64,000 nt of DNA from Dioscorea cayenensis subsp. rotundata. Lineage: Eukaryota; Streptophyta; Magnoliopsida; Dioscoreales; Dioscoreaceae. The DNA is taken from NCBI RefSeq assembly GCF_009730915.1, contig NC_052475.1, forward strand, positions 30,131,016-30,195,015, given 5' to 3'. Shown here in pieces: positions 13,514 through 26,555 of this stretch (positions are counted from its first letter, which is position 1; each line of letters begins with the position of its first letter). Under the pieces are notes generated by a model. The model saw nothing but the letters and a program-made list of their open reading frames with translations. It had not been told where the DNA came from and made no database searches. A program made the position numbers and the translations under genes.

Positions 13514-15420
13514 TATTATTACCATGCCACCACTCTACTGATGTCACCACTAGTGGGTCTGAAATAGTTTCAGCATAAATATAAATTAATGTATATATTT
13601 TTTATTATTATCTACTTATTTTGTATTCTTTATTAATTTTTGTACTTTGTTTTACTATTATTGAAAATTTTAAAATAAACCTGTTTAATAACATAAATAA
13701 AATTAATTTAAAAAAACCAAAACAACAAATTAATTAATTAATTAATTATAAGAAAGGGCAACAAGGATTTGGAAGAGATGGTGGGATCATTTCACTAGAA
13801 AAGTTGTGCGCCTCCAAGAAAAAAAAAAGGGATAAAGACGCCAAGCTGCCCACCTACAACAACGACAATGTCAACTAAAGGCCAACTAATCTAACAACGA
13901 TCAGCTGAGCCACACGGAACACAAAACACCAATATCTCTTTTCCCACTTGTTCACAAGTTATTGGTCACTCTGATGCCTCTGTGCTTGATTTCGCACAGC
14001 GGATCCATAAGTAACAGTGTCTCAGGCACATGCACGTGTGCACGTGAAGCCTCAGAAACACAGCTGGCGAGCCACACGGTGTGGTGGGCCAGGGCATCTG
14101 ATTGTCATTGTCAGATGTGGTGGGCCCTATAGCTGACGTGGCAGTCATCTGAAATCCAGCTCACAGGAATTCAATGAATGGCAGGATACCACGTGGAAGC
14201 CTGTTGATTTGCAAGAGGTTGTTGTCTTAAGCCCAATCCAAAGGCTAAAAACACTGCTGCTTTTTAAAAAAAACTAAAATTAATAATATAATAATAATAC
14301 ACTGTTTTTTCTTAGAAAAACATACATTAGAAGATGGCTGAATTTTTATCTCACATGTCCTTTATCCTGTGCGCTACATTTTGTTTGTCATTTTTACATG
14401 GTTTGAATTATATGATTATTTTATTTTATTTTATTTTTTATATATGAACAAATCATATGTGACATGTATAATTGTAGAATTATAATTTCAATACATTTAT
14501 GTCATTAATTACTCGATGTGAGCTAAAATTTGACTTTTTTTTTTCAGAAAAATATAAACACTTTATCCAAAGTACTCATTCTAATAAATTAAGAGGTTAT
14601 TGGTTTTTTTTTAATATTTTTAAATCTTAAAAATTATCATCGTCAGTGTTTGGGATATTTTTCTTTTTTCTTTTTATGGTATTGTTTGTTTAGATTTATT
14701 TCTAACCCGTTGTAGAACTATGTATTTTTTTTTAAAAAAATAAAAATTATGATTTTTTTAAAATTATGTGAATCTATGATTATTTATTAATAAAGATAGT
14801 TAATTATATTTCATGAATAAAATATTAATATATTGGTTTATTATTTAGAGAAGTAGTTTTGAGAGCGACCGGATATATATCAAGCTAATAACAGTTGAAT
14901 GCCTCTCAATTTTTTTTATTTTAATTTATTTTATTTTATTTTATTTTTTTTTTTTGAGCCAGCGTAATGAAGATAGAAAACATCATGCCATAATACCTAA
15001 CATGGAATCTGAAAATCTTGATAAGGCTCTCTTCTCATGCGTTTAGCAATCATGTTTTCCCCAAAAACAAAATGATGTTATTGAATTGCTTGCTAACAAA
15101 AGGTGTATGAACTAATTATTTAAAAATATATTATTAATATAAAAGATTAGCATCACCAGTGAAGGAAATTAATATTGAAAAGTCTTTTTTATTGTGGTCA
15201 AAGTCACAAAGAAAGATGGACTGTTTTGAATATAGATAATGTGATATCATTAATTTATGTAAATCAGCCTCTTAAGGGTTAATTTCCTTGCTAGGTTGAT
15301 TTATAAATCAAAGACAAACCAAAGAATAACTAGACAATCATGCTGACTAATCAATTCACCTTTCTTAATTTGAACTTCATTATGTTTTTCAAGAATTGCA
15401 ATGATTTTTTTAATTCTATT
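13514..15420. other. Intergenic, with a cluster of ACGT-core elements
   Basis: No gene recognised. The GC-richer part at 13960-14200 carries CACGTG at 14033-14038, 14041-14046 and 14190-14195, and TGACGTGG near 14134. Such elements normally mark an ABA/bZIP-responsive promoter, but I find no coding exon on either side. The rest is AT-rich. Confidence 0.45.
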
Positions 15421-17220
15421 AATAATTCATTTTTTTTTTATAAAAGGGGATAAACCACAAAATTTTATTAGAAAAGGAAAAAAAACAAAGAGAAAACAAC
15501 AACGCAAAGGAAGAAAGACAAACAAGTAAAAAATGAAAATCAGGAGCAAGGAAGTCCCGATAGAAAAAAAAAAAAAGAGAACACAAAATGGATAGCAAGG
15601 AGATGATATCTGAAAGTATCAACAATCCGCTTCCATTACTTCAGCAAAGGTGTCAATCTCACATGGTGTCGGTGCTACAGACGTCTGCTCCACTTTCAGG
15701 CGCGGAAGTGGAATTCAGAAAGTATAGGGAGCGCTTGATGCTGGCAGTGAGCTTGCCTGAAAATTGCTAAGGATCCTTAGCTGTAGAAATCCAAAACAGT
15801 AAAATATGAATGATTTTACGTGCAAGTACTAGAGGATGTAACATTTGTTGTTTGAAAATTTGCCTATTTCGCTCTAGCCAAATATTCCAAAACAACACAC
15901 AGGTGAGAAGGCTCCAAACGCGTCGTTGAGCTTTGGCAAAAGACGCTAACCAGTTAGTCCAAACACCATGGACAGAAACAGGGATTGAATCATTATGAAG
16001 ATTACTACTAAAGAAAAACCAAAGGCGTTGAACATAAGCACAATGAATAAATAAGTGATCGATGGTTTCATCATCACCATGGCAAAGAACACAAGTAGGA
16101 GTAGAAACAAAATTACAACCACGGGAAAAAAAGATTCATAAGGGTTAATATTTTGTTATCCCAAGCCAACCAACAGAATAATGAAATTTTTGTGGGACAC
16201 CCCATTTTCCAAAATTGAAGTCCTAAGGGACAACGAAGGCCACCATCAATAAGGAAATAATAGAGTGAGCGGACAGAGAAGAGCTTGCTAGGATCTAAAC
16301 TCCATTCTCCATGATCGAAATCATTAAGAAGACAGGGAATGAAAGATTTTAGGAAAAGAAAATCCTCTACATTGGCTTCTCTAAATAAAGTTTTCAAGTA
16401 AGGCAGTCCAGAAGCAAATCGTTGAACTGCAATATCCGAGAAATTACAATCAGAAACAAATCAGGCCATAAAGACTTCAGAGTCTGTCCACAAAGCCAAT
16501 TATCATGCCAAAACAGGGTCCGTTCACCGTTTAGAATTATGGGTTTTAGAGGAATTTGAAATGCAGGTAATATTGGAAGTAAACCAGCCCAGAAAAAATA
16601 AATTTTTTTTTTGGAGGTTGGTGATACGTAACTAGGGATGTATCCATTATATGATAATTGAACTTAATAATAGATAGCCAACACCCTTTAAATGCAGTAG
16701 TTAATTAATTTCCACCACGTTGAAACTAGCAAGGTCAAGAATTCCCCATCCACCCATATTCCTAGGTTTACATATACGTTTCCAGGCAACTAATCGAGTA
16801 CCTTTGGGTCCTAATTCTGGCCCTTTCCAAATAAAGTCTCTACGAATTTATCAATAGCCTAAATAACCCAAGCTGGAAGTCGAAAGATGGACATCCAATA
16901 TGATGGAATTGAAGATAAGACAGAATTGAGCAATGTAAGCCTACCACCTAGAGACAGGTAGTTAGCTTTCCAAGAAGAAAGTTTCAATTTGACTGAAAGT
17001 ATCAACTTATCCCAATCTTATTTGCGGGGTCTACGACCGGAAAGAGGAACACCCAAATAAGTTATTGGGAGAGAATCACTTTTGCAGTTTAAAATAGTAA
17101 AAAAAATGAGATTAGGCTATAATCCATAGAGCGTACAGTATAGACAACTCTTCCTAAAGTTAATAGATAAGCCAGAGATACCCTCGTAAAGATAAAGAAT
17201 TAATTTCAATAATTCATTTT
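15421..17220 (-). mobile_element. 5'-truncated L1-type LINE with RT C-terminus and zf-RVT
   Basis: The minus strand encodes the end of a non-LTR reverse transcriptase. One block reads LPITYLGVPLSGRRPRK, then KANYLSLGGRLTLLNSVLSS (about 17080-16910), and a GGWGILDL block follows. The zf-RVT domain lies at 16397-16113, containing GLRCPLGLQFWKMGCPTKIS and then LFCWLAWDNKIL. Frames are interrupted by stops, so the copy is dead. The 3' end shows GTGGTTTATCCCC and an A tail, seen as poly-T near 15432. A 13-base direct repeat, AATAATTCATTTT, flanks the copy at 15421-15433 and 17208-17220. This is the target-site duplication and fixes the truncated insertion at about 1.77 kb. Confidence 0.88.
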
Positions 17221-17280
17221 ACCAAAATCTCTCATTATTATATTTTTATTATTTTAAAATATGGGCAAATCATTTTGTCT

Positions 17281-17282
<2 letters not shown>

Positions 17283-17361
<79 letters not shown>
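17283..17361. repeat. Compound microsatellite (GT)n(GA)n
   Basis: An uninterrupted GT run at 17283-17329 joins a GA run at 17329-17361. It is likely to be highly polymorphic. The open frame across it is a repeat translation. Confidence 0.95.
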
Positions 17362-17365
<4 letters not shown>

Positions 17366-18170
17366 TGGCAAATTTCTTAATATCTTTTTATAAACGTAAC
17401 TATGTTTTAAAAATAATTATTAAAATAGTTAAAATACCAATAATTAACTCTTATATATCATGTAAGCAAGTCCTTCAATCCCTAGCAGTTTTAGGATGTC
17501 TTATCTTAGGAGAAATGAATTGTTGCTTCTATAAAGTGGCATTGAAGCCTTTTCATGATTATATACCATGGCACTCACGCAGCACAAGTCCTACACTCTT
17601 CTTATCAACTATTCATATCCTTGGTTGATTGTGCACCAGCTAATTAAGATAAGATTTAAAGCCAAAAAGCAACAAAAAGTAGAAAAAAAGAACACTCAGT
17701 TAGAATCAAACTTTGTTATTCAAATAAATAAACAAGGGTATAGTACTTATATATAGGATTCTAATTTTCCAAATATTATAAATAATAAAGTATTAATGGC
17801 AATAGTGGCATCACACACTTCCCCACACACACAAAAAAAAAAAAGAAAAAAAGAAAAAATTGTACTATTCCTTTTATAGAAGCAGAAGGCCATCACATAC
17901 ACAAGCCCCAAGTTGCACAGAACCAGTACAACCTAGGTATCATTCAGATGAAGGTTAAAAACAATAAATAATGAACATATATAATTAATTAACCTAACAA
18001 AGCATTGGTGGCACCAAATATTTATTGAGTGTATGACTCAAAGACTCATCCTATCCAACTGGCTCACTTGCAGACAGATCACTTCTTATCTATCATGGAA
18101 CATGCCTTGTTTTGTTTTTCATTCTCAATTAATTAACATGATTAGATAACAAAACCTTTTCCATATTATG

Positions 18171-18210
<40 letters not shown>

Positions 18211-18778
18211 TGGTGTTTGATGTTATGGGTTAAGAGGAAGAGGAGAGGGAGACAGGGAGGACAAGAGAGGCCAAGTGGGGGGTGGTGAGGGAGGCCAAGA
18301 GGGTCATGCAGCTGTCATTCGATATCCAAACCATCTCTACAGCAAGGACTCCCCTTATGCCTGTCGGATCTCCTTCACAGCCTTGCTAGATTCCCTTCCA
18401 TCTTCTCTCTTCTTCCTTTCTTATTCTTTTTCATCATCTCCTCACCCTTAATTTCCTTCTCCTCCTCCTCCTCCTCCTCCTCCTCCATATGGATGGACTA
18501 CTACTTGAGCTCTCCATAGATGAAGAGATCAACCATACTAGGAAGAGAAGAAGAAAGCCTTCTTTATAGTTTACCACCTTTTTACCCCTTATCCCCCACC
18601 CCTCTCTCCCTCTCTTGCTTTCTTTCTATTTGTGATCTCTTGCTTGACTTTTTCTATATTAGTTGTGTACTGTGTTTCTGTTTCCCTCTAGCTTGACTAG
18701 TTGTTGATGAGGTGAAGGGAAGTGTTGAGTTAATTAGCAATATATATTATATATAGATAAATATTGAGGTTGAGGAAG
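17362..18778. other. Spacer and promoter region of the RRM gene
   Basis: AT-rich spacer. It contains a (GT)n run at 18174-18208 and a pyrimidine-rich tract including (CCT)n at about 18462-18486, which may lie in the 5' UTR or core promoter of the downstream RRM gene. No coding sequence recognised. Confidence 0.5.
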
Positions 18779-19591
18779 ATGACTACATCTTCTAGTCCTC
18801 AGTATAGATCAAGGTTTGGAGACACAACGATGACAAAGGTCTTTGTTGGAGGGTTGGCATGGGAAACTCCGACGGAGGAGCTCCGGCGATACTTTGAACA
18901 GTTTGGTGATATTCTTGAGGCTGTGATCATCACTGACAAGAACACCGGTCGATCCAAGGGCTATGGATTTGTGAGCATCTAACTTTCTTGTTCTTCTTGG
19001 TCTTCTTTCATTTTTTATTTAACGTTTTTGTGTCCTCTTGTGCTTGTGTTCTTCTTCTTCTTCTTCTTTGTTTCATTTTCTATGTTAAGTTTCTAATCAG
19101 TTTGACTGATTCCCATTTATCTTGTGCCTTTTCAAGATTTCTTAAGACCATTAACAGTGCGCACACTTTGTTTGAAAACCATGCATTTATTCCAATACAG
19201 TTGTTATATATCCTAACAATAGACATTGAGTACATATATGCAATTACCACAGTGTCATTTTAAGGTTTTTATTATTGTTCTCATATTTCTCTCTCTGCAT
19301 TGCTTTCTATTATGATTTGAATTACTTAGAATGTTTCGATTAATGAAAGAAGAAGATAAGACATATATATACATACATTAATGATGGGCAGGTGACATTT
19401 CGAGACCCAGAATCCGCTCGAAGATCAGTGATCGAACCGAACCCGATAATTGATGGAAGACGTGCCAATTGCAACATTGCTTCTTTAGGCCGACCACGTC
19501 CTTCTCCTCCGCGAGGTTAGCTAGTATATATATTTGTCAAACATAATATAAACACACACATATATATATAATGTAACTTTTAATATATAGC

Positions 19592-19622
<31 letters not shown>

Positions 19623-21087
19623 GGTGTCTAAATGGGCATATATTAATGATCTCAAGAGAGGCCTCCATTGGTCAGAACTCTGATGAGGTTGAGACAATGG
19701 AGGGACCCAATAGTGGTTGTCCACCTACGTGATGTAGGGGGTCAGCCTAGTGGATCAAGATATTATAGGTCACTAGTTCATGTGGGCATGTGATCTATGG
19801 TGCCAGTTAGACAAGCTAGCATGGTCCCTCATTGAACCTTTTAGCTCTGGTTTCAGTTTGTTAACTCTTTTGTACTTGTGGCTTTTGGCTCTACTCTTAT
19901 TCATATACTTAAATAATAAAAAATAACTTATTAGTGCCCATTATAAATTTTTTTTGCTATTTATATTTTTCTAAAATGTATTCAATGATTTTTTTTTTGG
20001 GTATTAATTTGGGTGAAGCTATTTTGTTCTCATGCAAATATTATTGTATATATAGGGAGAAGTCAAATTGGGAATGTATACCAAGGGCCAACAATGTACA
20101 CAAGAGTGCCAACACAAATACCACCTCCTCTTCCACCACAAATGATCTACCCTCCATATGGGTGAGTTATATATCTTAGCTGCACCATCCTCTTATCTTC
20201 TTTATGGTGTTAATGCATGGACCCACATCCAAATTTATAGGCAACTAAGAGAGACACATTAAATATATGGATGGGAGATTCAACCCATTTGGGTCCCCCT
20301 CCTCATCATCAAATGCATGTCATCATACCAATTCATTCAGTAGTTGTATAGTCTTTTACAAAATTCAATGCTTTAATTTACTGATTTCATTTCATCTATG
20401 CTTTTGTCTTTCAACTCTTGCAGCTACATGACCTACACACCTGACTATGCTTACCAACAAGTCAGTTCTTGTTTTTTCTTTTTTCTTTTTCCTTTTCTTT
20501 GTATATATACCTCCTTTCATTTATCCTATTATTTAATTTTGTAAAAAATAAAAGAAATGTGTTGATCTACAGGCGATGTATAATCCTCAAATGGCGCCGC
20601 GGTATTACCATCAAATGTATGGATCAGCACCATCATCATCATCGTCTGTTGGGTCACCTGGACCATACCAATACCCGCATTTAGGGTATACAATGCCGGG
20701 TCCAAGTTCAAGGGGTAGTTTTCCATTAGGCCCTCAGGCCTACGGCCCGCCCTACGTTCAGTATCCGACTACCCCTGTGGATGGATCTTTCGGTCCATCG
20801 TCTTCTCAACCATACACATTTCAACTCCAAGCACCACCACATGCAAGACAACCTCTTAACACAACAGGTACATTTATTTACTCAAGATTCATAAAATGAT
20901 AATAATAATTATTATTATTATTTATTATTATTGTATAACATCCATTTATGAAATATATAATTTCCTTGTTGATGAACGTTTGATTTTTTTTTTTTTTAAT
21001 TTTATTATTATCATGAAAGTTTCAGATTCATCAAACATTCAACAGTCTTCAACATCTGGAGCAAACTCTGGGAGCACTGATGCATAA
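18779..21087 (+). CDS. Single-RRM RNA-binding protein, ARP1/RBM24-like
   Basis: Six exons, 18779-18970, 19392-19515, 20056-20161, 20424-20460, 20573-20867 and 21020-21087, join in frame to 273 residues. All introns are GT-AG. One RRM spans about residues 19-97. RNP2 is VFVGGL (21-26) and RNP1 is KGYGFVTF (60-67, split by intron 1 after Phe64). Downstream is a Pro/Tyr/Gln/Gly-rich tail ([26 protein letters not shown]) and a Ser-rich end. Arabidopsis ARP1 and its relatives share this layout: one N-terminal RRM plus a low-complexity tail. They bind RNA post-transcriptionally, and some respond to ABA. The start at 18779 is the first ATG in the frame, just upstream of the RRM. Partners and targets cannot be read from the sequence. 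Confidence 0.92.
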
Positions 21088-21784
21088 TTGGATTCAATTG
21101 GAGTATTTTTGCTGAAGCTCTTGATTCTTCAAGTTGATCAAAAGTTGATATTTGATCATCAACAATGGAGCTAAAAATTCTGAATTTCAGTTGTATAAAA
21201 CTTGGCTGACAAAACTGTTTCAAAATTCATGTGAGGGACATGAATTCCCTCTTGATTTTTTTATTTCAATTCTTTCAATATCACCTCCTAAAGCATTTGT
21301 TATTGCACTTTTTTTCCCCTTCAGTTTAATTGATCAGAGTATATTACATGAAGATGAAGAGTTTCTTTTGATCTCTTTCATGACTCTTTTCACTCAATTT
21401 CACTTCTCAATTGATCATTAATTAAGGAGCTAATTGATTTATTAGCTATATGCTTGAGGATTAATTAGGACTCTAACCAAGCTTTCCATTTCTAATAACT
21501 GAAAATGATCCACTTGGTTTCACAATCTCTGCTCGCTAAGTAATGATTAGCTGATTCTTTAATGATTCACAACTATATTTCACACAAACACACACATATA
21601 TCAGTATGAATGCAAGCCTTGTTAATAACAAAGAAGAATATATATATATATATATATATGCATATATATAGTCATGTGGAAATGAACGAGTTGGACAGAG
21701 AGAGCACTTCAAAGACACTACAATGGTGAAAGTTAATAATACATGATCAGAAGGAAGAAACAAGGACCTTAATTAATACATGCC
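21088..21784. other. Convergent 3' spacer between the RRM gene and UGT-1
   Basis: Holds the 3' UTRs of two convergent genes. It contains a (TA)n run near 21638-21659. No gene seen. Confidence 0.6.
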
Positions 21785-23332
21785 TTAATTAATCATCAAG
21801 TCATTAACCAACTTGTTAATGCTCTCATATGAAGATCCACCATATTTAACAGTATCCTCACTCTTCTCTTTCCACTCCTTGACCTTCAACCTCATCTCCT
21901 TCCCCTTCTCTCCTTCCATCATCTCTCTCACAAGTTCTTCAACCTCATCTCTTCTCACATTACCATCAATCTCTATACCCACTCCCCATTCTCTACAGAC
22001 ATATCGACAATTCGTTGGTTGTTCGGCGAAAAAAGGCCAGCAAATCATAGGCACACCATTGCAAATGCTCTCTAGAGTTGAGTTCCATCCACTGTGTGTT
22101 AGAAACACTCCCAAAGAAGGGTGTGAGAGCACTTGTTCTTGAGGACACCAACTAGCCATTACACCCCTGCCCTTAGTTTCTTCAATGAAGCCTTCGGGAA
22201 GCATGGCCTTCTCTCCTGCCACAAGATCAGGCCTTATGACCCACAAGAATGGATGTTTACTATTAGCCAATCCCCATGCAAACTCCCCTAATTGCTCCTT
22301 TGTCATTACTGTTATACTTCCAAAGTTCACATAAACAACTGATCCAACCTTCTGTTTGTCCAACCAGTCAATGCAAGTGGTGTCTTCTTTCCATAGGTTT
22401 GATCCTATGGATTTCATCTTCTCATCGTCTATCTGGCTGGCAAACCTAAACAAAGGGCCAATGGTGTACAAGTGCGGGAACATGAGCTTCATTGCATCAA
22501 TGACATCCTTCTCAAGCTCATAATATGTGTTTATGATCACTCCCCATGCCTTGTATGCATTCTGTGCCTCTCCACCATCAAAGTTAAGCATGATGTCATC
22601 CCTGTTTGTGGTTCTGATGAAGCTTGGGAAGTCCTTCAATCTCATGTCTTTCATCCCAGGTATCCATCCAATGCTAGTCTCCAGATATCCATTGCTTAAA
22701 TAGCTCTCATCTATATATGCAATTAATTAGAATCATAATCAATTAATCTCTATATATAATATTCTGGGAATAAAAAAATTGGAAGAACCTTTGAGTGGAG
22801 TAAAGCCTTTAGAGATAAGTTCAGCAAAGTGAAGATACCCCATGAAGCCACAAGCACTAGTGGTCCAGAAAACAAGTGAAAGGATGCCAAGATTTTGAGC
22901 AACTCTTTGAGCAAAGCTCATGACCCCATCAGCCACAACACAAGTGACTGGTGGTGCATCATGATTGCTGTTGAGTTTGAGCAAGAGATCTCTGAAAGGA
23001 GCAAGAGAGTGTTTGGTGGTGGAGATGCATAGTTGTGCTATGTCTTGTGTCACATCTTGGTGATCATCAGAAGGTGGCAGACCATCAGGTATGGCTTCAA
23101 AATGGAAATCATGGAAACCTTGGAGAGAGTTTGAGCCTCTGGATTTAAGGAAGCGTTTATGATTATATTCAGAGTTGACAAAGGTTATATGAAAGCCTTT
23201 GGAGTGGAGGACTTTGGCTAGTTGGAGCATGGGGGTTATGTGCCCTTGAGCTGGTTGTGGGATCAGAACAGCATGAGGTTTTGGAGGAGAAGAAGAAGAA
23301 GAACAAGAAGAAGAAGAAGAAGAAGCCATCAA
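21785..23332 (-). CDS. UDP-glycosyltransferase, UGT85 family (UGT-1, complete)
   Basis: Two exons, 23332-22789 and 22710-21785, encode 489 residues. The 78-base intron falls after PLK in phase 1, the position typical of UGT85 genes. The N-terminus has a Ser-rich leader, then PHAVLIPQPAQGHITP with the catalytic His at residue 31. A catalytic-Asp region follows (VTCVVADGVMSF). The C-terminal PSPG box runs from WCPQEQVL to FFAEQ, is 44 residues long and ends in Gln, usually linked to UDP-glucose use. Its HCGWNS core reads HSGWNS here. UGT85 enzymes are cytosolic and glucosylate small molecules such as cyanohydrins, iridoids, terpenoids or hormones; the acceptor is unknown here. A related first exon lies 1.5 kb upstream on the same strand. 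Confidence 0.94.
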
Positions 23333-24782
23333 TGCAAGGGATCAGAGCAGAGGAGGATTGATTGAAGGTGGTGGTGATCTATAGTCTTTTTTCTCTATTT
23401 CTTTACTTTAGATAACAATTAATAAATGTCACTTACTTTTTTAATGTCTGCTCTGCTGTTATCCTGAATGGGTTCGGCCTCTTATTTTTTATATGGATGA
23501 GTACACCTATATATTATTATTGTGTGGTTGCGGAAGTCTCTTCTCCTGGTGGGTATTGCTCAATTTCTACAATTTTTTCTATTCAAGGATGGTCTGTGTG
23601 TCATCATGTGTTTGACTGTATATACATTGATATTAGTTTAGATTAAAAATGGGATTGGTGCCCAAAAATTTGTATGTGAAACAACTTGGTTTAATTTGAG
23701 GGATTAAGTAAATTAGTATTAGACAATTTGTTGGATGGTGCTTTACGTATCCTCAGAAGAACTTTGCTATCTATCCCTTTTGATAGGTTAATTTAAAAGA
23801 AAGTTTTCAACATAATTAAAAATTAATAAATGGAGAAATTTCTTAAAAGAGTCATAGACGGCGGCATTGGATATAGTGTAAAAAATTCAAGTCCTATAAT
23901 TAGATGTATGATAACAATAATAGATCCAAGGTTGTGGGTATTATTTCATGACTGATCAAATATTATGTTATCAGATGAGAGCGGATGAACTGGATGATCA
24001 ATTTTAGATTCATGTCTACGTACATCTTTTATAGTAAAACATTTTGTTATATTTATAAAAAAAAATAAAAAGAAAGAAAATTTGAGTTTAATTTTGATGT
24101 AAAAGATTCAAACAAACTCTTACATATGTTAAGAAAGATTTTATGCGGACAACGCTAAACATGCTCCAAAGTTTTTTTTTTTTTTATGATATAAATAGAG
24201 TCTATAGATTCACTCAGACAAATATGCTTTGGCCTAATTTCTTTTTAAAACTTTAAAATAACTTCATTTAAGAAAATCCTTATAGTTAATAAAATGATAG
24301 TTTAAAAAGGAAATTAGGACATAAAGTATATTAATCAAAGTAGATACTTAATATTAAACCCGAAATTATAATTTTATTACAACTATACAAAAATTCTTGA
24401 TTTCTTTAGTAAATTAAATAGATAAATTGTGAATTTTATGTTAAAAATTTAAAAAAAAAAATAATTCTTAGATCACCATATTTAAAGATATGTTATAAAA
24501 CAAGAGAACAAATTAAAAATTAAATTTACAGAACAAAACAAACCAAAACCCTATTATTCTATTTTGAATCTTTGGTGCATCATTTTTATAACCTAATCTC
24601 ATCTGTTCTTTCTTCTTCTTTTTTTTCTTTTGGTACAGAACAAAACCCTATTATTCTATTTTTTTTATAACCCAATCTCATGTGTGTGTGTGTGTGTGGG
24701 GGGGTAACAAGCATGGTTGCATGCTAAAGAAAACAAAAGAAACCATGGATGAAGATACATACACAGACACACACAAGCATAC
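23333..24782. other. Spacer between UGT-1 and the solitary UGT-2 exon
   Basis: Searched for a second exon of UGT-2: there is no PSPG-like coding sequence on the minus strand. It is AT-rich, with a (TG)n run plus a G run near 24682-24706. It must contain the UGT-1 promoter. Confidence 0.6.
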
Positions 24783-25293
24783 CTTTGAGAGGAGTATAAC
24801 CTCTTTGAATGAGCTCAAAGAAGTGAAGATAAGCCATGAATCCACAAGCACTCATGGTCACACACAAAAGCACAGGGATCCCTAACTTCTCGCCAACCTT
24901 AAGAGTGAAGCTCATGAAGACATCAGCTATAATACAAGTAACAAGAGGTACACCATCTGAGTCATTGAGCTTCATAACAAGGTCCATCAATGGAGAGCCA
25001 CAGTTATCTCTAGTTGATAAACAAAGTTGAGGTATGTCTTGAGTGATATCAGTGTCATCAGAAGGTGGTAGACCATCAGGTATGGCCTCAAAACGGAAGT
25101 CATTAAGTGGATGGAGGAATTGAGAGGAGGGTCTGGATCTTAAGAGACGTTGGTGGTTGTAGATGGAGTTGACGTAGGTGATGAAAAAGCCATGAAGATG
25201 GAGGAGCTTGGCTAGATGAAGCATGGGGGTTATGTGCCCTTGAGCTGGGTAGGGGATGATCACTGCGTGAGGTCTTTGAGGACTAGAAGCCAT
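24783..25293 (-). CDS. UGT85-type first exon with no second exon of its own (UGT-2)
   Basis: An open first exon of 170 codons plus one base starts at [20 protein letters not shown]. It has the catalytic-His motif AQGHITP and the region VTCIIADVFMSF. It ends in GYTPLK followed by a GT donor (CAAAG/GTATGC) in phase 1, exactly as in UGT-1. No stop or frameshift is seen. The PSPG-bearing second exon is absent before the next gene. Two readings are open: a truncated gene remnant, or an alternative first exon that splices to the UGT-1 acceptor at 22710, which has the same phase. A frame-open upstream ATG at 25329 exists, but the family start fits 25293. Confidence 0.8.
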
Positions 25294-26555
25294 TCTTTCT
25301 TTCTTGTTTACTTGCTTTCTTCCTCTCAAGAGATGCTTCTTGACTATATATATAATAATATATCTGCTTCGTTTGCAACATTTATTAATACATATATTTT
25401 TTATTTCTCAAAATCTAATTATAGTTTACTTTGTTGATATAACGCTTTGTTGAGTATTCATAAATATATTTTTTTTTTTTCAAAATAGTAGATTAACTTC
25501 TCAAAATATATTTATCCACGGAATCACACGCATGAATAATATTTTTTGTTTTTTTAATATAGAATGTGTAAATTTATTGTGCATATGCTTACAATCATAT
25601 TCAGCCATATAATTATAATCTCAAATAACGACATGTCCCTCTCAATTTTTGTATTCTTTCTCTTGCTCTCTTTTTGTATAAAATGCATAATTATAATATA
25701 TGTGATAGATGTATTAGAAATACTTTGGAAGTCAGTATCAGTAATAGATCATCCAATAAGATTTCATGGACGGCAAAATAATTAAGACTTCTTAGTAATT
25801 GAAAGATACTAAATAAAATAAAAGGGAGTTTTCATATAAAATAATTAATAAAATATTTTTTTTTAATATAATAGTTAAATAAATATGAATTATGAAAAAA
25901 AAAAATGAAGTAATTTCATACCAAATAAATTAATCCAAGCTATGTTTTGTTTTTTGTTGATGGTGCGATCTTTGTTCCATCTTGGTGGGTGTTTTTGTTC
26001 CCTCCGTTATGTTTTTGTGCTAGTTGTTTTCCCCTAATATTATTGTAATCGTCCTTTTTTTTATATGTTTTCCTTATTATAGTCATCGTTTTTATTCTTA
26101 ATAAATTGTAGTTTATTCACTAAAAAAATATAATCATCAAATGCATGAAATTAATAGCCATTTTCAAGAAATGCATTAAATTTTGCAATGTAGGCACTAA
26201 CAATCCATAAAAGCCTGTTAAAATTAGTGTAGTTTACTCTGATACCAAGACGAAAAAAATAGAACTGAAAAAAAATATGAAATGCTGAAATTTTTTTAAT
26301 TAATTTCAGCTTACCATACACAATTATATATAGATGTAAAAAAAACAAACTAAACAAGTTAATCCTATCAAATAATTAAAGTAATCTTATCTTATTGAAC
26401 AACCATTCGACTGCAATTAAGATTACTCTGTGAGATATCAACCTTAGCACTCCATGATTTGTTAGAATCATCCTTATCTCTCCATGAACTCACGGTCTCT
26501 CTAACTGCCAATAGCACAACCAATATATTTGTCATCCAATAATTGCATGTTTATA
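25294..26555. other. Spacer with a possible LINE 3' tail
   Basis: No gene recognised. At about 25955-26127 a T-rich plus-strand stretch ends GTAGTTTATTCAC followed by an A run. This resembles the 3' tails of the LINE copies elsewhere in the window, but I could not define a target duplication. Confidence 0.35.
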
